Shown here: positions 59,185-64,000 of the stretch, in pieces | Numbering within the stretch: position 1 is the first letter of the stretch | Layout of the letters: each line of letters begins with the position of its first letter | Origin: Leisingera aquimarina DSM 24565 | GTDB lineage: Bacteria > Pseudomonadota > Alphaproteobacteria > Rhodobacterales > Rhodobacteraceae | Direction: 5' to 3' | Assembly (NCBI RefSeq): GCF_000473165.1 | Contig: NZ_KI421504.1 | Location: forward strand, 2,875,719-2,939,718 | DNA: 64,000 nt | Position numbers and translations under genes: made by a program | The notes under the pieces: generated by a model | Told to the model about the DNA's origin: nothing | Database searches by the model: none | What the model saw: only the letters and a program-made list of their open reading frames with translations

Positions 59185-61690
59185 ATTGCCTCGGGGTGAT
59201 CCGGGTGACGCCGACAGCTGCGGCGCGGGCCAGATCCTCGTCCAGAGACATGGGAATGTATTCGCCGCGCCGCCAGAGCTGGGCCATGTCGTCATAGTAG
59301 CGCGACAATGGATGCCCGGATTGGCCGGTTGATACGACAAAGACTGAACTGTCGGGGTCGGCGAAGTCATAGACCCCGCGGTAGCCGGCGGCGTGTGTGT
59401 TTTGGAAAGGGTCCGGTCCCTTGCCCGAGCTTTTGCCGCGCTGCAGAGTGTTGTCGCTGCCGCTGGTGGACTGGCGGATGTTCACGAAATAGCGCAGCAG
59501 CGGCACTTCGCCCAGCACCGGGTGGTCCTGCGTGGCCTGATGCGCATCGCCCCATCGCAGCGACTCCAGCGCGGTGCCATAGCGTTCTTCGATCCAGATC
59601 AGAGCATCATCCAGTGCCAGTCGGGCCATATCAGTACAGCTTTCTTCCGGAGCGCTTTGGCGCACGTCGCACCAGACGGCGGCACCCTCCACATCGCGGT
59701 AGACCCGTTCGATGAACAACGGCTCAACATGGCGGAAGGTCTTTGCCACCGGACCCAGTTCATCAGTGATCAGCCGGGCTTGCAGCGCCCGCAGCCAGGC
59801 CGCATAGATCAGCGGTTCGGGCAGATGCTCGTTCATTTCGCCGTTCCATTCCGACAGCAGGGTCAAGGCAATCTGGCGCTGGCGTTCGCGGGTGCCTGCA
59901 GGCGCGGCTTCGCCGGTGAACCACAGGTCGGCGCCGATCAGCGGCAGCAAGGTGCGGGCGGTGTAGGAAACCGTGTCCAATTGCGCCTCGATAAAGCTGT
60001 CGCGGGTATGCACCTCGCGGTTTTGCATCAGCTTTTGCCAGCGGTGAATGCGCTGGGTGTCGCCCCAATCAAAGGAGACGTGTTTCGGGAAGGGGCGGTC
60101 CAGGATCTTGTTGTTGGTATTGCCGAGGATGCCGCCTGCGGGGGCGAGAAATTCCGGGTTCTCGGCGTAAGGCGCGCGGCCCTGCCATTGGTTTTCCGGG
60201 CGCCAGCCCTGGCTGGGCATGCGGCCCTTGCTTTGGTGGGCAATGTCACGGACGGGGAAGGCGCCGACTGTCTTAAGCGCAATGGTTTCCCTGTCCGCAA
60301 GCGTCAGGTTCTGCGATGGAGCGATGAAGCCTTCGCCGGCCGTGATCGCGTCCTGAACCGAGGTGCTGCGCATCAGGTTGATGGCGGCAGTCATCGAGGT
60401 GTCCTTGGGGCTAAGAACGGTCCAGCTGAGCGATACCACATGGCCGGGCGGGGTGATTTCAGCCAGCTTGAACATTGAGCCGGGCAGGACAGGGCCATTG
60501 TCTGTCCAGCGCAGTGTCAGAGTAACCGGCGCCTGATCCTTGATCTTGATGATCGACGGGCGGGAGATGAAATCCTTATACCCTTCAACGCTCAGATACT
60601 CCTGAGGATTTTCCGGATTGAGACGTTCGATAAACAAGTCCTGGTCGTCAAGATAAGACGAGGTCACGCCCCATCCCAGCACGTCAGAGCGCCCCGTGAT
60701 TACCGCCGGGATGCCGGGGATGGTGCCGCCGATCACCCCGCCGGTGCCCAGTTCAAGCCGTGCCAGATACCAGACGCCGGGCGCGCTGAGGCCCAGGTGC
60801 GGGTCATTGGCCAAAAGCGTGCCGCCCGCCGTCGAACGGCTGGGGGCGGCGGCCCAGGCGTTGGAGGCACCGGCCAGCCCGCGCGGAGCAACCGGGAACA
60901 GCAGGCTGTCTTCCTCTGCGGGCATGGCAGCGGCGAACTGCCGGACGCCGGGAACCAGTGCTGCATATTCAGGCAGGGCAGTCAGGCCTTTGCCCGGCGC
61001 ATCCGGCAGGATGTCCTTGATCCTGGCGGCATCATCCAGTGCCAACGAAGTCCGGGCGCGCAGAATCTCTTCCTTCATGTGGCCGGACAGCTGCAGCGCC
61101 ATCAGCTTCATGATTGCGATGCTGTCGGCGGGCTGCCAGGGCGCAACCGGCATGTTGAACAGGAACATCTCGGGCGCACCGCGGCCAAGCGCGTCTTCAT
61201 TGATCTCCTGAAGGCGGGCGTTGACGCCGGCGGCATAGGCCTTGAGCGCGGCCAGTGCCTCGGGCGACTGCACGGCCACAGACTCCTGCGCCAGACGGTA
61301 GATATCCAGCCGGCGCAGATATGTGTCGGTCTCAACCGTGCGGGTGCCGAAGATTTCCGACAGGCGGCCCTTGGCCGTACGCCGCATCACTGCCATCTGC
61401 CACAGGCGGTCCTGAGCATGGGCATAGCCGAGGCCGAAGTAGACATCCTCGTCGCTGGCGCCGAAACTGCCGAAGATATGCGGCACATTGGCGTTGTCGC
61501 GGACAATCTCGACCGGCGAGGAAAGGCCGGGCAGGGCCAGTTCCTTGTCGTATTCAGGCAGTGACTGCGAAGCGAGGTAATAGACCAGCGCAGCGGCCAG
61601 AACGCTCAGCAGAATCAGGCTGGCAGCAATGCGCAGAAGCCAGCGGAAAAGATGTCCCATCAGCGGTTGTTTTCCCTTGGGTTTTGTCAT
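59183..61690 (-). CDS. Penicillin/AHL acylase-type Ntn hydrolase
   Basis: An 835-residue precursor. Residues 1-40 contain a membrane anchor (LLRIAASLILLSVLAAALVYYL), so the enzyme faces the periplasm. The alpha part runs to Gly274-Ala275. Ser276 of the SNAW motif is the expected N-terminal nucleophile of the beta chain after self-cleavage. Later motifs are GGTLLANDPHLG and GNTNNKILDRPFP. Members cleave penicillins, N-acyl-homoserine lactones or other amides. Quorum-signal hydrolysis is attractive in a roseobacter but cannot be decided here. Confidence 0.9.
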   Translation of the reverse strand: MTKPKGKQPLMGHLFRWLLRIAASLILLSVLAAALVYYLASQSLPEYDKELALPGLSSPVEIVRDNANVPHIFGSFGASDEDVYFGLGYAHAQDRLWQMAVMRRTAKGRLSEIFGTRTVETDTYLRRLDIYRLAQESVAVQSPEALAALKAYAAGVNARLQEINEDALGRGAPEMFLFNMPVAPWQPADSIAIMKLMALQLSGHMKEEILRARTSLALDDAARIKDILPDAPGKGLTALPEYAALVPGVRQFAAAMPAEEDSLLFPVAPRGLAGASNAWAAAPSRSTAGGTLLANDPHLGLSAPGVWYLARLELGTGGVIGGTIPGIPAVITGRSDVLGWGVTSSYLDDQDLFIERLNPENPQEYLSVEGYKDFISRPSIIKIKDQAPVTLTLRWTDNGPVLPGSMFKLAEITPPGHVVSLSWTVLSPKDTSMTAAINLMRSTSVQDAITAGEGFIAPSQNLTLADRETIALKTVGAFPVRDIAHQSKGRMPSQGWRPENQWQGRAPYAENPEFLAPAGGILGNTNNKILDRPFPKHVSFDWGDTQRIHRWQKLMQNREVHTRDSFIEAQLDTVSYTARTLLPLIGADLWFTGEAAPAGTRERQRQIALTLLSEWNGEMNEHLPEPLIYAAWLRALQARLITDELGPVAKTFRHVEPLFIERVYRDVEGAAVWCDVRQSAPEESCTDMARLALDDALIWIEERYGTALESLRWGDAHQATQDHPVLGEVPLLRYFVNIRQSTSGSDNTLQRGKSSGKGPDPFQNTHAAGYRGVYDFADPDSSVFVVSTGQSGHPLSRYYDDMAQLWRRGEYIPMSLDEDLARAAAVGVTRITPRQ

Positions 61691-61776
61691 TTCCAGCCGC
61701 CAGGCAGATTGCGCCCCGTGGCGGCGGTGTTAGGGTTGGCGCCAACATAAGCGAAGACAGATCAAGGGAAAAGCAG

Positions 61777-62649
61777 ATGGCAAAAATCGCGTTTCTAGGG
61801 CTGGGTGTCATGGGCTATCCGATGGCCGGGCACCTGCAGGCCGCAGGCCATGAAGTCACCGTCTACAACCGCACCGAGGCCAAGGCCAAGGCCTGGGCTG
61901 CCGAGCACGGCGGCCGGTTCGGCGCCACACCGCGGGCGGCTGCAGCGGGGGCAGAGTTTGTAATGGCCTGCGTTGGAAATGACGACGATCTGCGTTCGGT
62001 CTGCCTAGGGGCGGATGGCGCCTTTGCCGGGATGGGCGAAGGGGCGGTGTTTGTTGATCACACGACGGTGTCGGAAACCGTGACCAGGGAACTCTATGGC
62101 GCCACAGAGGAGAAAGGCGTGTTCTTTGTTGACGCACCGATTTCCGGCGGCCAGGCAGGGGCGGAAAACGGCGTGCTGTCAGTGATGTGCGGCGGTGATG
62201 AGGGCGCTTACTCCCGGGTTGAGCCAGTGATTGATGCCTACTCCAAAATCTGCCGCCGGATCGGTGGCAGCGGAGCTGGGCAGCTGACGAAGATGTGTAA
62301 CCAGATCGCTATTGCCGGGCTTGTTCAAGGCTTGAGCGAGGCGCTGCATTTTGCAGAGAGGGCTGGATTGGACGGGCACTCGGTGGTTGAAGTGATCAGC
62401 CAGGGCGCGGCCGGCAGCTGGCAGATGGCCAACCGTTACGAGACCATGCTGGACGATCACTTTGATCATGGCTTTGCGGTGGACTGGATGCGCAAGGATC
62501 TGGGCATCTGTCTGGATGCAGCGGATGAAACCGGTGCCAGCCTGCCGGTGACTGCCTTGGTGGATCAGTTTTACAAGGACGTGCAAAAGATGGGCGGTGG
62601 GCGCTGGGACACCTCTTCGCTGTTCAAGCGGCTGCGCAAACTGGATTGA
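61777..62649 (+). CDS. 3-hydroxyisobutyrate dehydrogenase family oxidoreductase
   Basis: A 290-residue NAD(P)-dependent beta-hydroxyacid dehydrogenase. The nucleotide-binding start is IAFLGLGVMGYPMAGHL. Substrate-binding motif DAPISGGQAGAENG and the catalytic Lys in GAGQLTKMCNQ are present. Possible substrates are 3-hydroxyisobutyrate, tartronate semialdehyde or succinic semialdehyde. The ATG at 61777 follows CAAGGGAAAAGCAG. Repeat copy C lies just after the stop. Confidence 0.9.
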   Translation: MAKIAFLGLGVMGYPMAGHLQAAGHEVTVYNRTEAKAKAWAAEHGGRFGATPRAAAAGAEFVMACVGNDDDLRSVCLGADGAFAGMGEGAVFVDHTTVSETVTRELYGATEEKGVFFVDAPISGGQAGAENGVLSVMCGGDEGAYSRVEPVIDAYSKICRRIGGSGAGQLTKMCNQIAIAGLVQGLSEALHFAERAGLDGHSVVEVISQGAAGSWQMANRYETMLDDHFDHGFAVDWMRKDLGICLDAADETGASLPVTALVDQFYKDVQKMGGGRWDTSSLFKRLRKLD

Positions 62650-62660
62650 GACAAGCGAAA

Positions 62661-62722
62661 ATGGCCTTTCCTGCGGGAAAGGCCATGCCTCCGGCGGAGG
62701 TATTTCCAACCAGAAAGAAGCG
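62661..62722 (+). repeat. Bipartite intergenic repeat, copy C
   Basis: A perfect eleven-base hairpin, ATGGCCTTTCC (62661-62671) and GGAAAGGCCAT (62676-62686), is followed by GCCTCCGGCGGAGGTATTT and CCAACCAGAAAGAAGC. It is the clearest of the three copies; CCTCC/GGAGG (62688-62700) forms a second small stem before TATTT. Confidence 0.7.
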
Positions 62723-62755
62723 CAGGCTGTGAGCCACGGCCGCGTCCCGGATCAA

Positions 62756-63331
62756 TTAGGGGATGATACGGGTGTATTTGGTGCCTTCCAGCGTGGCACC
62801 GACGCGCAAGCCGGCTTGGCCGAACACCACAGCCAGCACTGGGGAAGTGAGCGTATTTGTGTCAGCGGTCAGCGCGTTGCCTTCATCCTTGATCACATAT
62901 TCCACATCGGCCCCGGCGGCCCAGCCGGTGGAGCGGCGGAAGCCGGCCAGCGCGTCTTCGGTCATGAAAAACAGAACATGGGCATATTGCTGGGCGCCGA
63001 TCTGCAGGCCTGCGTTGCCTTTGACGGTGGAGTAGTAATCCACGGTCACACCGTTGATCTGCAGGGCGCCGCGGCCGAAGGCGCCGCCAAAGACAAAGCC
63101 TGCCTCGGTGACCAGCGGCATCACCAGCATGCCTGTTGCCTTATCTGCCAGGGTGCGGGTGTTGGGGTACTGGCTGTACATCTGGTTCAGTGTTGCGTCG
63201 ACGCGGGCGTCGATCTTGGCGCCGTTGCTGTTGCCGACGCCGTTGCCGCAGGCGGCGGTAACGCCGGCGCCGGCCAGGGCGGTCAGGGCAAAACCGCGGC
63301 GGGTCATGCGGGAAGAGGAAAAACTGCTCAT
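62756..63331 (-). CDS. SYLF-domain (YSC84-like) lipoprotein
   Basis: A 191-residue protein. The N-terminus has a twin-arginine pattern (RMTRRGFALTALAG) followed by a lipobox GVTAAC with Cys28, so it may be exported by Tat and lipidated. The rest is the SYLF domain (KATGMLVMPLVTEAGFVFGG, then GAQQYAHVLFFMTEDAL), which binds lipids in other proteins. Its function in bacteria is poorly known. It is transcribed alone, convergent with the dehydrogenase gene. Confidence 0.86.
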   Translation of the reverse strand: MSSFSSSRMTRRGFALTALAGAGVTAACGNGVGNSNGAKIDARVDATLNQMYSQYPNTRTLADKATGMLVMPLVTEAGFVFGGAFGRGALQINGVTVDYYSTVKGNAGLQIGAQQYAHVLFFMTEDALAGFRRSTGWAAGADVEYVIKDEGNALTADTNTLTSPVLAVVFGQAGLRVGATLEGTKYTRIIP

Positions 63332-63482
63332 TTCTCAGGTGCCTGTAATGATTTGCTCCAAGGCCGGTATGCTCCGGCTCTGGGCAAATGTATACGCGGA
63401 AAACCGCTGCCTGTCATCCGCTGCCAGCCGGACAGCGGCGGCTTCCCGCTGAAGTGATCCGCAACCGCGGCATTTGGCAGGG

Positions 63483-64000
<518 letters not shown>

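Overview
The window looks like a chromosomal segment of an alphaproteobacterium of the family Rhodobacteraceae, most likely the Roseobacter group (Ruegeria, Phaeobacter or Leisingera-like). The evidence is gene content and order: sciP next to ctrA, an ntrB-ntrC-ntrY-ntrX run whose regulators lack the sigma-54 contact motif, trkA-trkH-hfq-hflX, a fused ispDF, non-pyrrolysine MttB, and several small families typical of this group (DUF1127, DUF6477, DUF6456). The DNA is GC-rich and densely coding, with many 1-26 bp gene overlaps. Genus is inferred from memory of the group, not from a search. Most of the region is ordinary core genome. I see no rRNA, tRNA, CRISPR array, prophage or replication origin.

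Layout. 1-6.4 kb: 5' end of mnmA (minus), then sciP and ctrA (cell-cycle control), ligA and recG, then a cluster of GTTC repeats containing an exact alphaproteobacterial LexA-type box ahead of an unrecognised 40-residue membrane peptide. 6.5-13 kb: SufU-like scaffold, hisI, gluQ, a methyltransferase, trmFO, an enoyl-CoA hydratase, a thioesterase and psd. 13-18.4 kb: speE/speD, a DUF1127 protein divergent from a MocR regulator, a lipoprotein gene interrupted by an in-frame TGA, and rplM-rpsI. 18.5-24.3 kb: a truncated haemoglobin gene overlapping a class III cyclase gene, ppk2-tetR, an alpha/beta hydrolase with metA, and a P-loop protein of unknown role. 24.3-31.4 kb: two EamA exporters, a FadL-like porin, a YdcF-like protein, guaA and an mttB homologue. 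31.4-35.6 kb: DUF6477 divergent from a DUF6456 regulator that resembles the gene-transfer-agent activator GafA, a peroxiredoxin, a decayed IS481 element and a lysine-rich protein of unknown function.

35.8-43.8 kb: lipA with an M20 hydrolase, an RcnB-like protein, hpt, a RatA/Coq10-type protein, a thiopurine methyltransferase, amt, and cinA-pgpA-ispDF. 44-59.2 kb: dusB-ntrB-ntrC-ntrY-ntrX, a minus-strand three-gene cassette (two lipoproteins and a caspase-like protein with Sel1 repeats), then trkA-trkH-hfq-hflX. 59.2-64 kb: a penicillin/AHL acylase-type Ntn hydrolase, a 3-hydroxyisobutyrate dehydrogenase-family enzyme, a SYLF-domain lipoprotein and the 3' part of hemB.

The most interesting points are: the haemoglobin/cyclase pair, which could be a two-protein gas sensor; the GafA-like regulator together with ctrA/sciP, which suggests gene transfer agent control; the putative SOS-controlled micro-membrane protein after recG; the UGA-interrupted lipoprotein; and a bipartite hairpin plus CCAGAA(A)GAAG repeat present three times in the window.
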